From contig SACZ01000004.1 of NCBI GenBank assembly GCA_023369685.1, positions 186,001 to 250,000 of the forward strand: DNA of 64,000 nt, read 5' to 3'. The position numbers and the translations under genes are program-made. The notes under the pieces are model-generated. The model was not told the DNA's origin. It saw nothing but the letters and a program-made list of their open reading frames with translations, and ran no database searches. Position 1 is the stretch's first letter. Each line of letters starts with the position of its first letter. Positions 10,370 through 18,829 of this stretch are shown in pieces. This DNA comes from Prolixibacteraceae bacterium JC049. Its GTDB lineage: Bacteria > Bacteroidota > Bacteroidia > Bacteroidales > Prolixibacteraceae.

Positions 10370-10612
10370 TTATAAATGATTGGATTTGAAGTGACCAAAC
10401 TCTTGTTGATATATTTCAATGGTCTGCTTGCAAATCGGACAAGCTTTATAAAACTTCTTTTGAAAAGGGATAACTGGAATAAAAAACAATGAAAACCAGT
10501 TGGTTTGCTTGTAATAATGCCATCGTATTGAATTATTACAGTGGGTACACCAACCATTCTCTCCTGCAAAAGTATCCGATATTTTAGAATCTAAACCGAA
10601 AAGTATAAACAT
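10370..10612 (-). CDS. zinc-ribbon family protein
   Basis: 80 residues. Two Cys pairs (CTHC at about 22-25 and CPIC at about 59-62) flank a hydrophobic aromatic stretch (NWFSLFFIPVIP), the layout of the small zinc-ribbon proteins often found in Bacteroidetes and Firmicutes. The start MFILFGLDSKISD also resembles that family. It probably binds one zinc ion; the function of the family is not known. A second ORF in another frame (ending at 10366) covers the same bases but lacks these motifs and is not real. Confidence 0.75.
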   Translation of the reverse strand: MFILFGLDSKISDTFAGENGWCTHCNNSIRWHYYKQTNWFSLFFIPVIPFQKKFYKACPICKQTIEIYQQEFGHFKSNHL

Positions 10613-10660
10613 AATACATCCACCTTTATATAATAAAATTAAAGAGATGCATTATGCCAG

Positions 10661-10840
10661 TTAAACCATTCTGGGGGCATAATACTCCTCTAATCCATCT
10701 TCCAGTAGCTCATCAATTCGATGTATAACTACCACTTTAGATCGTTTCTTAAACGAAGGGTGATTTTCTTTTCTCGTCAAGATTCTTTTTCGAAGACGAG
10801 AAATCGACTTAAGTCTTAATCTTAAAATGTCTTGTTTCAT
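10661..10840 (-). CDS. small basic hypothetical protein
   Basis: A 59-codon ORF from an ATG at 10838-10840. The first half is rich in Arg/Lys and Leu (LRLRLKSISRLRKRI), the second is acidic (DELLEDGLEEYY). No family is recognised. Support comes only from an intact frame with a sensible amino-acid composition in a gap between real genes. No promoter or ribosome-binding site stands out. Confidence 0.4.
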   Translation of the reverse strand: MKQDILRLRLKSISRLRKRILTRKENHPSFKKRSKVVVIHRIDELLEDGLEEYYAPRMV

Positions 10841-10937
10841 CTTTCAAAGTATTTCTTATTGGCTCTTTAAAGATAATACTGAAAAAAATGAAACAAGTTT
10901 CGTTCTTGTTAGCGAAATATTAAAAAAAAGTAAACTA

Positions 10938-11408
10938 CTATAAATCTACGTTACGTGAAATATAGCCACTATAATCTTTTAATTGTCTGTCGTACTCCAT
11001 ATGGAATAATGGTGACGAAACAACAAAATCGGCTGTTGATCTGTTGGTTGCAGTTGGAATATTATACAATGCAGAGATACGTAAAAGCGCTTTAACATCT
11101 ACATCGTGTGGCTGTGGCTGCATTGGATCCCACAAGAAAATCAGTAAGTCAATGTCCCCTTCGCAAATCATTGCTCCAAGCTGCTGATCACCTCCTAGTG
11201 GTCCAGACTTTAAGCGAATAATCTCTGGTGGAACAGCATCATTTTCCTGGCAGGCAGCACGTAATGCTTCATCTACAATTTTACCTGTTGTACCTGTACA
11301 AACCAATTTGTGCGGAGCCAATTCTTTCCAGTTATATTCCGCCCATTCTTTAATATCAACTTTACGATTATCGTGTGCAACTAGTGCTATCGTTTTTTTC
11401 TTCTTCAT
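10938..11408 (-). CDS. mgsA: methylglyoxal synthase
   Basis: Converts dihydroxyacetone phosphate to methylglyoxal and phosphate, a glycolytic bypass when phosphate is limiting. The protein has 156 residues. The start at 11408 (MKKKKTIALVAHD) is preferred over one 32 codons further upstream, because the family begins with just such a short tail before the IALVAHD strand. The phosphate-binding and catalytic loop SGPLGGDQQ lies at 68-76 with the catalytic Asp at 74. DPMQPQPHDVDV follows, with the conserved His. It is a single gene between an unknown small ORF and trpB. Confidence 0.95.
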   Translation of the reverse strand: MKKKKTIALVAHDNRKVDIKEWAEYNWKELAPHKLVCTGTTGKIVDEALRAACQENDAVPPEIIRLKSGPLGGDQQLGAMICEGDIDLLIFLWDPMQPQPHDVDVKALLRISALYNIPTATNRSTADFVVSSPLFHMEYDRQLKDYSGYISRNVDL

Positions 11409-11594
11409 TTTTTTGATTGTTTTTCTAAAGAATACATGTTGTATTCCTTCATTCTTGAATAACTCAAATATAATCGAAATATCCCAATTTACAGGTGTTC
11501 CCATGCAAATTTGACGTTATTATATGTTTAAGCAAATGTATAATAATCGGGAAATCACCTCCCTCTTTCTAATGAATAGTTCAAAATTTAGGCA

Positions 11595-11630
11595 TAAAAA
11601 AGCTGCACAATATTAACTGTACAGCTTTTC
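11595..11630 (-). terminator. intrinsic terminator of trpB
   Basis: On the minus strand AAAAGCTGTACA pairs with TGTGCAGCTTTT (one G-U) and runs into a T tract. It lies 24 bases after the trpB stop. Confidence 0.85.
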
Positions 11631-11653
11631 AATATTAGAATCATATGTTGATC

Positions 11654-12883
11654 CTATTCGATACCATATTTTTTTCCGTAATTATTAATTACGTAGTCAA
11701 TGTCTTTGTCTCCACGACCTGAAAGATTGATTAGAATTGTTTGGTCTTTATCTAACTCTTTGGCTAGTTTCATGGCATATCCAACTGCGTGAGCACTTTC
11801 AATGGCAGGAATAATACCTTCCTGACGTGAAATTTCGAAGAAAGCCTCAATAGCCTCATCGTTATTGATAGTAGTGTAGTTTACACGCTCTATTTCCTTT
11901 AAATACGAGTGCTGTGGACCAACTCCTGGATAATCTAATCCGGAAGCAATAGTATTTACCGGAGCAGGATTTCCCTCTTCATCTTGCAATACATACGATT
12001 TGAAACCATGAAGCATTCCTGGTGTTCCTAAAGTTAATGTAGCTGCGTGATTACCATAATCTAAGCTACTTCCTGCAGGCTCTACTCCGTAAATATTTAC
12101 CTTTTCGTCTTGTAAGAAAGCACTAAACAAGCCAATAGCATTGGAACCACCACCAACACATGCAACCAAATTATTAGGCAATTCTCCAGTCATAGCTTTG
12201 AACTGCTCTCTCGCTTCCTGCCCAATAATTGCCTGAAAATCACGTACCATCATTGGAAATGGGTGTGGTCCTACCACTGATCCAATCGCATAAAATTGAG
12301 TCACCGGATCGGCCAAATAAGCATCGAAAGCTGCATCTACAGCCTCTTTTAAAGTCTTTAAACCGAAATCTACTGAAACCACATTGGCTCCAAGAATCTT
12401 CATGCGAACAACGTTAGGATACTCTTTGGCAATATCCACCGATCCCATATAAATGTCACACTCTAATCCAACCAATGCTGCTGCTGTTGCCAAGGCTACA
12501 CCATGCTGACCAGCTCCTGTTTCTGCAATGAGTTTCTTTTTCCCCATTTTCTTGGCCAAAAGAGCCTCCCCAAGGCAGTGATTTATCTTATGAGCTCCCG
12601 TATGATTCAAGTCCTCACGTTTAAGATAAATCTGTGCTCCACCCATTTTTCTGCTCAGATTTTTGCAATGATAGATTGGCGAAGGACGTCCGGTGAAATG
12701 TTTATTCAAGTAGGCCAACTCTTCAATGAAAGCTGGATCTTTTCTGATCTTTTCGTACTCTTCATTAATTTCTTTCATGATAGCTTCCAATTGAGGAGGA
12801 ATGAAGCTACCACCGAATTCTCCGAAAAATCCATCTTTTGTTGGTAATGTTTCTGGGGCTAAAAGGTCATTAATTGGTTCCAT
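11654..12883 (-). CDS. trpB: tryptophan synthase beta chain
   Basis: PLP enzyme joining indole and serine to make tryptophan, normally with TrpA. It has 409 residues. The PLP-binding Lys is K99 in [17 protein letters not shown] at 121-128 holds the catalytic Glu; GGGSNAIG is the phosphate loop. The motifs are those of the ordinary TrpB1 class. No other trp gene is adjacent, so this is a solitary trpB, either a second copy or part of a split pathway. Its upstream region holds a Trp-rich leader peptide and a strong terminator, so expression is very likely controlled by tryptophan-dependent attenuation. Confidence 0.96.
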   Translation of the reverse strand: MEPINDLLAPETLPTKDGFFGEFGGSFIPPQLEAIMKEINEEYEKIRKDPAFIEELAYLNKHFTGRPSPIYHCKNLSRKMGGAQIYLKREDLNHTGAHKINHCLGEALLAKKMGKKKLIAETGAGQHGVALATAAALVGLECDIYMGSVDIAKEYPNVVRMKILGANVVSVDFGLKTLKEAVDAAFDAYLADPVTQFYAIGSVVGPHPFPMMVRDFQAIIGQEAREQFKAMTGELPNNLVACVGGGSNAIGLFSAFLQDEKVNIYGVEPAGSSLDYGNHAATLTLGTPGMLHGFKSYVLQDEEGNPAPVNTIASGLDYPGVGPQHSYLKEIERVNYTTINNDEAIEAFFEISRQEGIIPAIESAHAVGYAMKLAKELDKDQTILINLSGRGDKDIDYVINNYGKKYGIE

Positions 12884-12912
12884 GTTCGTTTTATATAATT
12901 CGTTTTTAAATC

Positions 12913-12947
12913 AAAAAAAAGGCCGAAGGAAATTCATCCTTCGGCCT
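12913..12947 (-). terminator. trpB attenuator terminator
   Basis: A perfect 11-bp stem (AGGCCGAAGGA with TCCTTCGGCCT, 6-base loop) followed on the minus strand by eight T. It sits between the leader-peptide stop (12977) and the trpB start (12883), so it can only act on the trpB transcript. A 7-bp match of ATACCTG inside the leader ORF (13041-13047) with CAGGTAT just after it (12964-12970) offers a second, upstream hairpin. A full antiterminator pairing was not worked out. Confidence 0.85.
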
Positions 12948-12976
12948 AGCATATTTTATAGCAATACCTGTTCAGA

Positions 12977-13066
12977 TCAAATTCCCTTAATCCAAATACT
13001 GTAGCGCCACCACCAAAAATTTTGCTGTTGCTTATCTACGCAGGTATGTTGTGTCATTTTGTTCAT
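12977..13066 (-). CDS. Trp-rich leader peptide of trpB
   Basis: A 29-residue ORF on the minus strand with three consecutive Trp codons (NFWWWRYS, residues 16-23) and a fourth at residue 25, ending 93 bases before trpB. Four Trp in 29 residues is far above chance, and the ORF is directly followed by an intrinsic terminator. This is the arrangement of the trp leader peptide of enteric bacteria, in which ribosome stalling at Trp codons decides between terminator and antiterminator. The first ATG would be almost leaderless from the promoter at 13074. The Met at codon 4 (13057) is the alternative start. Confidence 0.8.
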   Translation of the reverse strand: MNKMTQHTCVDKQQQNFWWWRYSIWIKGI

Positions 13067-13073
13067 GTGGATG

Positions 13074-13105
13074 CAAATATATGGAAAAAAAGCTTTAAAA
13101 ATAAA
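13074..13105 (-). promoter_or_regulatory. promoter of the trpB leader
   Basis: On the minus strand TTTA (13105-13102), 20 bases, then TATATTTG (13081-13074). The -7 element matches the Bacteroidetes consensus exactly and the -33 element in three of four positions. The start site would fall at about 13068. Confidence 0.6.
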
Positions 13106-13107
13106 GC
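13085..13107 (-). terminator. terminator of the serine hydrolase gene
   Basis: Minus strand: GCTTTA, TTTT loop, TAAAGC, then seven T, 17 bases past the stop at 13124. It overlaps the trpB leader promoter, so it insulates trpB from the gene upstream. Confidence 0.6.
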
Positions 13108-13123
13108 CATTTCCTAAAAAAAG

Positions 13124-14428
13124 TTAGTTCAATGCGATAAAGTTCTTAGGCTGAAGGTGTTCAAATAAGTTCTGATCGGGCCATTCTTTTACTCTACCCA
13201 TAATTTTACTCATCAGCTTATTAATCTCTCTCGGAAATTTCGATCCTCTCCAACTACTAGTGTTGATTAAAATGGCCCAAATAGTACCATCTGGTAATCT
13301 TTTCACCATTGTTGAAGTTCCAGCCATGCTTCCTGTTCTCCACCATGTTCCGTTCGAAACAGCCGCTTTCCATCCCAATGGGAATAATCCATTGCGAACA
13401 GTGGTCATCTCTTTCACTCTTTCTGCAGTAATGATATCAGGGTTAGCTGGATCGCCATCGATCACAGAAATAAGTTTCACTAACTCGGCAGAAGAGCAAA
13501 TCCATCCTCCAGCAGCTCCTAAAAGCTCTATGTGGTTTCCTCCATCCGATTTATCGACATAAATGCCTTCCCCTAATGCAGAAATTACTTTGCGCTCTCC
13601 ACGTTGCTCGTAATACTTGCATTCGTTTTTACGCGCTTCAGCATGTTTCGAATGCCCAATGTACATATCGTAGATTCCGGCAGGGTACAAAACATGGAAT
13701 CGAATATAGTCTTCGTAATTTTCGCCTGAAATATTCTCAATGACTTTTGCCAGCACCATATATCCCATGTTTGAATACAAACTTCTTGTTCCTGGATAAT
13801 AATGCAGGCGTTGTTTCATGATATACTTCAAATACGTATCAATTGATGCTGGAAGATTATCGTCCACTCTACGTGCTACTCTGCTTGGATAGAAAGCAGG
13901 ATCGCCATAACGTTGTGACCAACCAGCGGAATGGTTTAAAAGATTCTTTACAGTTACTTTCTTCAATCTACGATCGCGCATTTTGCCATAGATGGAATCG
14001 TTAATAATCCCTTCCTTACCGAAAACCTTATCATCGAGGTTTAATAAACCGTCATCAACCAGCTTCATAATTCCAACTGCTGTAATCAGCTTCGAAACAG
14101 AAGCCACCCTTAAAATATGTGCAGGAGACATAGGTTCTGCCTCTTCCACATTGGCCCAACCATAGCCTTTAGAGAAAACCAGCTTTCCTTTCTTTATAAC
14201 AGACATAGAAATGCCTTTCAGCTCCCATCGGCGCAAAAAACGATTTAATTGCGCATCGATATAAGGCGATTTATCAAAATCGGAAAGTTCGTTTCTTAAT
14301 AAATGGTTAATGGGCGAATGAACTTTTTGGTAAGAAATTGGGGGTTGATTCCCCTTTTCAGAAAAACTTATTTGAATTCCTGAAACAACTAAAAGAAAAG
14401 TAATAAATATTGTAAATAGCTTCCTCAC
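13124..14428 (-). CDS. secreted beta-lactamase-fold serine hydrolase
   Basis: 434 residues with a Sec signal peptide (about 1-23). The serine beta-lactamase/penicillin-binding fold is shown by SVSK (the SxxK motif with the nucleophile, about residue 110), YSN in YSNMGYMV (the YxN motif), and a C-terminal strand around WWRTGSMAG in the place of the KTG box. This family (class C-like, including D-aminopeptidases and esterases) hydrolyses esters or peptides of the cell wall or environment. A true beta-lactamase role cannot be inferred. It is transcribed alone and upstream of the trpB leader on the same strand. Confidence 0.85.
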   Translation of the reverse strand: MRKLFTIFITFLLVVSGIQISFSEKGNQPPISYQKVHSPINHLLRNELSDFDKSPYIDAQLNRFLRRWELKGISMSVIKKGKLVFSKGYGWANVEEAEPMSPAHILRVASVSKLITAVGIMKLVDDGLLNLDDKVFGKEGIINDSIYGKMRDRRLKKVTVKNLLNHSAGWSQRYGDPAFYPSRVARRVDDNLPASIDTYLKYIMKQRLHYYPGTRSLYSNMGYMVLAKVIENISGENYEDYIRFHVLYPAGIYDMYIGHSKHAEARKNECKYYEQRGERKVISALGEGIYVDKSDGGNHIELLGAAGGWICSSAELVKLISVIDGDPANPDIITAERVKEMTTVRNGLFPLGWKAAVSNGTWWRTGSMAGTSTMVKRLPDGTIWAILINTSSWRGSKFPREINKLMSKIMGRVKEWPDQNLFEHLQPKNFIALN

Positions 14429-14496
14429 AACTCCTTAAAACTACATTAAGCCTCTGCTTTTGAGAGGAATTAATTTTCAAACGACAACAAAATAGT

Positions 14497-14526
14497 AAAA
14501 AAAAGTGGATTACAATTGTAATCCAC
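14497..14526 (-). terminator. terminator overlapping the pyrD 3' end
   Basis: A perfect palindrome with 11-base arms (14505-14526; GTGGATTAC outer stem, AATT loop as RNA) followed on the minus strand by eight T. It includes the last codons and stop of pyrD. Confidence 0.85.
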
Positions 14527-15421
14527 CAATAATATCATGAATATCAGAAATGTTATGTCTGTTCATATACTCCTCGATACCTTCCACCACTTTAACTGTA
14601 ACCTCTGGATCGATAAAGTTAGCCGTACCTAACTGAACAGCAGTTGCTCCAGCCAAAAGGAATTCTATAGCATCGGTAGCATTCATTATTCCCCCCATTC
14701 CAACAATAGGCACCTTAACAGCATTTGCCACTTGCCATACCATTCGCAAAGCAACCGGCTTAACAGCAGGACCAGACAAGCCTCCAGTAACAGTTGAAAG
14801 GATTGGCTTACGTTTTTCGGCATCTACAGCCATTCCTAGCAAAGTATTGATCAGAGATATTGAATCGGCTCCAGCACCTTCTACTGCACGTGCAATTTCA
14901 GCTACATCGGTAACATTAGGCGATAATTTCACCATTAATGTCGAATCGTATACTTCACGAACTGCTTTTACCACAGCTTCGGCTCCAGGACATGTAACAC
15001 CGAATGCCATTCCTCCCTCTTTAACGTTAGGGCATGAAATATTTAGCTCAATTCCGGCTAAACCTTTTACCTCATTCAACTTTTCGGCTCCAATAATATA
15101 GTCCTCGACAGTTGAACCAGAAAGGTTTACAAACACTTTTGAGTCTACATCTTTGATTTTAGGGTAAATATGCTCGATGAAGTAATCTACCCCTTTATTT
15201 TGTAATCCTACAGCATTTAACATTCCCGAAGGAGTTTCAGCCATACGTGGATAAGCATTTCCCTGACGAGGATGCAATGTAGTACCTTTTACCACAAAAC
15301 CTCCTAAGCGATTTAAATCGATGAAATCGGAGAATTCGTAACCATAACCAAATGTTCCGGAAGCTGTTAAAACAGGGTTTTTCAGCTCTATATCGTTGAT
15401 TTTAACCTTTAAGTTTACCAT
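14510..15421 (-). CDS. pyrD: dihydroorotate dehydrogenase B, catalytic subunit
   Basis: Oxidises dihydroorotate to orotate in pyrimidine synthesis. It has 303 residues. The class 1 active-site Cys is C130 in NISCPNVK; the FMN-phosphate loops [10 protein letters not shown] and [11 protein letters not shown] are present. No membrane-targeting N-terminus is seen, so this is the soluble class 1B enzyme, which needs PyrK to pass electrons to NAD+. It overlaps pyrK by 7 bases and the two form a two-gene operon. Its terminator is embedded in the last codons. Confidence 0.97.
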   Translation of the reverse strand: MVNLKVKINDIELKNPVLTASGTFGYGYEFSDFIDLNRLGGFVVKGTTLHPRQGNAYPRMAETPSGMLNAVGLQNKGVDYFIEHIYPKIKDVDSKVFVNLSGSTVEDYIIGAEKLNEVKGLAGIELNISCPNVKEGGMAFGVTCPGAEAVVKAVREVYDSTLMVKLSPNVTDVAEIARAVEGAGADSISLINTLLGMAVDAEKRKPILSTVTGGLSGPAVKPVALRMVWQVANAVKVPIVGMGGIMNATDAIEFLLAGATAVQLGTANFIDPEVTVKVVEGIEEYMNRHNISDIHDIIGGLQL

Positions 15422-16188
15422 TTTACCTCCTTTGCATTAAATACAGGACCGTCGGTACATACGCACTGGTGACCTTTATCGTGTGTATCGGTTACACAGC
15501 ATAAGCATACTCCAAAACCACATCCCATCATGTTTTCTAACGAAACTTCGCATGGAACATCGTTTTCGATAGCGATATCGCCAATGGCTTTCATCATTGG
15601 GTTAGGTCCGCAAGTATAAATACGATCGAAACTCTTAATGTCATTAAATAACGAGTGGTGAATAACAAACCCTTTTTCTCCCAAAGAGCCATCTTCGGTA
15701 GTTAAATGGAGTTTTCCTACCTTTTCGAACTTCTCCAGCTCAATATGGTCCTTAGCAGCTCGTGCGCCTAGTAAAATATGAATCTCACTGGTTAAATGAG
15801 CAATTGCTTTGGCCATAATCATCATAGGAGCAATTCCTGAACCTCCACCAATTAGTAACACTTTTTCGTCTCTATTGGGCAAGCTAAAGCTTTTTCCTAA
15901 CGGATAAATGACACTTAACTTCTCTCCAGCGTTGAACTGACACAACTTACGTGTTCCATCGCCTACTTTTTTAATAATAAGTGAGAAACTTCCTGTTTTC
16001 TTATCGAAATCGTAAATTGAGAAAGGTCGACGAAGAAAGGTAGTAGTGGAATCTTTAACTAAAACATTGGCAAATTGCCCTGGTAATAGGTCTTCTTTTA
16101 AATCGGGAGCCTCGAAAATAAGCAAATTGGTGTCTTCATTCAATTGCACATTCTCTTTGATCGCCAATTCCTGAACTGTTTTATTCAT
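15415..16188 (-). CDS. pyrK: dihydroorotate dehydrogenase B, electron-transfer subunit
   Basis: 257 residues. A ferredoxin-reductase-like fold: the FAD-binding strand RRPFSIY at about 53-59, the NAD-binding GGGSGIAPM at about 114-122, and a C-terminal [2Fe-2S] site with C223, C228, C231 and C244 (CGFGVCLCC...CTDGPVF). It carries electrons from the FMN of PyrD to NAD+ and is the first gene of the pyrK-pyrD operon. Confidence 0.96.
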   Translation of the reverse strand: MNKTVQELAIKENVQLNEDTNLLIFEAPDLKEDLLPGQFANVLVKDSTTTFLRRPFSIYDFDKKTGSFSLIIKKVGDGTRKLCQFNAGEKLSVIYPLGKSFSLPNRDEKVLLIGGGSGIAPMMIMAKAIAHLTSEIHILLGARAAKDHIELEKFEKVGKLHLTTEDGSLGEKGFVIHHSLFNDIKSFDRIYTCGPNPMMKAIGDIAIENDVPCEVSLENMMGCGFGVCLCCVTDTHDKGHQCVCTDGPVFNAKEVKW

Positions 16189-16274
16189 CTGTAATTGCGA
16201 GTTTTTTGATTATTCTGGATGGATATTGATGTTTATCCATTACGCAGAATTTTGCACGCAAATATAGCTTAAAA

Positions 16275-16712
16275 TCATTTACCAGGGAAGTACTCTTCAA
16301 AAGTTTTATCCTCATAAAATACAAGAATACGCTCAATTTTACGACTTCCACTTTCAATTACAGGAGGTTGCTTACGTTCTAGCTGTTCAGGCTCTTCTTT
16401 AGGGGAAAATTCAATGGCAGGAGGAGCCATTGGTTCCATTACAGACTCTGTATTCTCATTTTTATCCTCAAATAAAGAAGTCGTAGATACAGGCTCTGTA
16501 CCTTCTTGGTACATATCTCCCTGACCTTGAATAAGCCATCTGGCGTTGATATTTGGGAAACTACTAAGAATCTTCTCAATAAATTGAAAGCTCGGCTTGT
16601 TCCGTCCACTTAGCACATGAGATACGCTAGGACGTTGAACTTTAATCTTATCGGCAAACTCGGCAGGAGAAAGCTGCTCTCTTTCTAATATATATCTAAT
16701 TCTAGTTTCCAT
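16275..16712 (-). CDS. XRE-family DNA-binding regulator
   Basis: 145 residues. Residues about 1-65 form a Cro/C1-type helix-turn-helix (LSPAEFADKIKVQRPSVSHVLSGRNKPS), in the subtype whose helix ends ...INARWLIQGQGDMY, common in Bacteroidetes. The rest (70-135) is low-complexity, acidic and Pro-rich, and it ends in a short conserved-looking tail (RILVFYEDKTFEEYFPG). Its own promoter lies in a cluster of TTTACA repeats, which suggests autoregulation. Confidence 0.85.
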   Translation of the reverse strand: METRIRYILEREQLSPAEFADKIKVQRPSVSHVLSGRNKPSFQFIEKILSSFPNINARWLIQGQGDMYQEGTEPVSTTSLFEDKNENTESVMEPMAPPAIEFSPKEEPEQLERKQPPVIESGSRKIERILVFYEDKTFEEYFPGK

Positions 16713-16736
16713 TTTTTAACTCCTTACTTTCTTTGT

Positions 16737-16836
16737 GTTTACAAATGTAAGTATTGAAATGGTTTTTACAAAATTTACAATTGACAATTTCACTCGTTTT
16801 TTGTAATTTACATTTACAATTTAGTGTTTACATTTT
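16737..16836. promoter_or_regulatory. TTTACA repeat cluster, candidate operator of the XRE regulator
   Basis: About six copies of TTTACA (minus-strand reading TGTAAA) occur in 100 bases over and behind the promoter of the XRE gene, including a symmetric pair, TTGTAAT...ATTTACAA, at about 16800-16819. Repeated sites over a repressor's own promoter are typical of autoregulation; binding is inferred. Confidence 0.45.
16742..16772 (-). promoter_or_regulatory. promoter of the XRE regulator gene
   Basis: Minus strand: TTTG (16772-16769), 19 bases, TACATTTG (16749-16742). All fixed positions of the Bacteroidetes consensus match. The start site would be near 16736, about 24 bases before the ATG. Confidence 0.75.
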
Positions 16837-17623
16837 ATTGTCATTAACTTTTGTCAAAAGGAATATGAAATAGTCATTCTTATAAATTTATAGGTTACTC
16901 CATAGAGTAGGCAGCCTTAATTGTTATGCTAAAACATGTTACAATCAGGTAAATATGGCCTTTTTATAGTGTTTACATCATCAAACAGGTTAATGAAAAT
17001 ACCGTAATAAGCTGACATACATGCTTATATACGGGGTAAAACATACGAAAACAATCGCTCTGCCAATATTTTTAGCACAAGCTAGCGAGCAATATTAATC
17101 CATTACTAGAGAAGACATGATCTTAATCTCTGAAATACTGCACTTTAACGCATTCTTTGTTGTAGTTTCATCTACAGTATACACTTGTAATTAACCAGGA
17201 ATACACCTCTTATTATTGTTTACAATCGCATATACTCCCTATATTGACAATTGTCATTTGTTATCTGAATAGACATTTGACTCAGTTTAGTTTTGTTACT
17301 TTTAACTTAATATTAGTGTTCAATATTGTAAATTTTGTGATTCATAAATCCCCTCCCCTTGTTTTCATTTGGAAATATTACTATGAAGAAATAATTGGAA
17401 TACATCTGTGATTCTTTTAAGCGCTAAGCTTTGATAATTGTAAAATGCTGAATAATATTCCAGATCTTTATTCTTGTTAGAATCTGAAGCCCTTAAATTG
17501 AGCTAATATTGACCTTAAACTCCCATATATCAAGCAAAAGGAGCATCTTAAATTCAGTCTATAAATTTTTTAATCTAGATAATTTGGTGCATTTTTAGCC
17601 TAAAATGTCCAAAAAACGAATTT

Positions 17624-18829
17624 ATGAGAGGTATTCCCTTTGAAGTTGCTTTAATAGCAATTGCTTTTTTTGTTATTCTCGAATTTCTAATTGTAAGAGC
17701 AAGCCTTAAATATAAACCGAGTGGTAAACGCATAACTAAAACCTTAGTTGTGTATGCTTTTTTTAGCTTAATCACTTACACTCCATTTATACTATATCTA
17801 ATACCTGACTTTATAAAATCGTTGAATTCATTTACTCCTATCATATACTTAAATACCATCCTTTTTTCGGTTATAATTACCAAATTGGTATTAGTCCTTA
17901 TAATATTAGTTAGTTTCTTATTTTCGCTATTTAAAAGAGCTATACTAGCCTCCAGGCTCTGGTATGCCGGGCTCTTTTTAAGTAGTATAATCTTCATCTA
18001 TTTCATCAGTGCAATAACTTTTGGGAAATATCATACCAATTATAATAATGTAACTATTTCATTTACAGATCTTCCTAAGGAATTCGACGGGTTAAAAATT
18101 GTTCATTTTACTGATTTTCATGCTGGATCGTTTTTAAATGATGTAAACTGGCTGCATAAAATTTCAAAAAATGTAAACAGTCAACATCCTGATTTAATAC
18201 TATTTACAGGAGATTTTGTAAATAATTTTAGTAAAGAATTACCCCTTTATAAATCATTTTTCGATCGGCTTGACAGCCGATATGGAAAATTTTCCATCCT
18301 AGGAAACCACGATTATGGGGACTACTCTACATGGGTAACGAATGCAGCAAAGAAGGAAGATCACCAGACTCTGATTTCTTTACAAGATTCTATTGGCTTT
18401 AAACTCTTACTTAATGAAAGTAAACAACTTACTATTAATGGGAAACAACTGGGAATAATAGGTGTAGAAAACTGGGGCAATCCTCCATTTCCTCGTTATG
18501 GAGATTTAAATAAAGCCTTAGAAAACAGTATCAATAACCATTTCAATATTCTACTGACACACGATCCCAATCACTGGAAAGCAGAAGTGGTTAAGAATAC
18601 TTCGATCCCTCTTGCACTTTCGGGACATACTCATGGGATGCAATGGGGAATAAATATTGGTGGATATACTTTTAGCTTATCGGCTTTGCTTTTTCCAGAA
18701 TGGGGAGGATTGTATCAATCTGAAAATCAATATTTGTATGTAAATGTAGGACTTGGAGAGGTAGGTTTTCCTGGACGTTTAGATATGCGCCCAGAAATTA
18801 CTCTCATCACTATAAAACAGAAAAGTTGA
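17624..18829 (+). CDS. membrane-anchored metallophosphoesterase
   Basis: 401 residues. Four hydrophobic segments lie in the first 135 residues (about 6-26, 41-61, 72-103, 112-132). They are followed by a calcineurin-like phosphoesterase domain with the dimetal motifs in order: DFH (164-166), GDF (196-198), GNHD (227-230), a later THD and GHTHG at about 334-338. It resembles the YkuE/YaeI type, with an extra membrane module as is usual in Bacteroidetes. In some relatives the substrate is a lipid pyrophosphate such as UDP-diacylglucosamine; here it is unknown. Its 3' end overlaps the convergent next gene by 20 bases. Confidence 0.85.
   Translation: MRGIPFEVALIAIAFFVILEFLIVRASLKYKPSGKRITKTLVVYAFFSLITYTPFILYLIPDFIKSLNSFTPIIYLNTILFSVIITKLVLVLIILVSFLFSLFKRAILASRLWYAGLFLSSIIFIYFISAITFGKYHTNYNNVTISFTDLPKEFDGLKIVHFTDFHAGSFLNDVNWLHKISKNVNSQHPDLILFTGDFVNNFSKELPLYKSFFDRLDSRYGKFSILGNHDYGDYSTWVTNAAKKEDHQTLISLQDSIGFKLLLNESKQLTINGKQLGIIGVENWGNPPFPRYGDLNKALENSINNHFNILLTHDPNHWKAEVVKNTSIPLALSGHTHGMQWGINIGGYTFSLSALLFPEWGGLYQSENQYLYVNVGLGEVGFPGRLDMRPEITLITIKQKS

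Larger units (their letters stand above)
16713..17623. other. 911-base AT-rich intergenic region
   Basis: No ORF of convincing composition on either strand. Beyond the XRE promoter and its TTTACA cluster it holds four exact TGTTTACA octamers in one orientation (16736, 16825, 16970, 17217) and a perfect 12-base palindrome, TGACAATTGTCA (17245-17256). No hairpin followed by a T run and no known RNA family was recognised. Confidence 0.6.

Noticed and set aside
10366-10569. Second ORF in the zinc-ribbon region
   Set aside because: It overlaps the zinc-ribbon ORF in another frame and lacks the Cys pairs.
12884-13081. T-box riboswitch upstream of trpB
   Set aside because: No T-box core sequence or specifier loop was seen; the leader ORF with consecutive Trp codons explains the terminator better.
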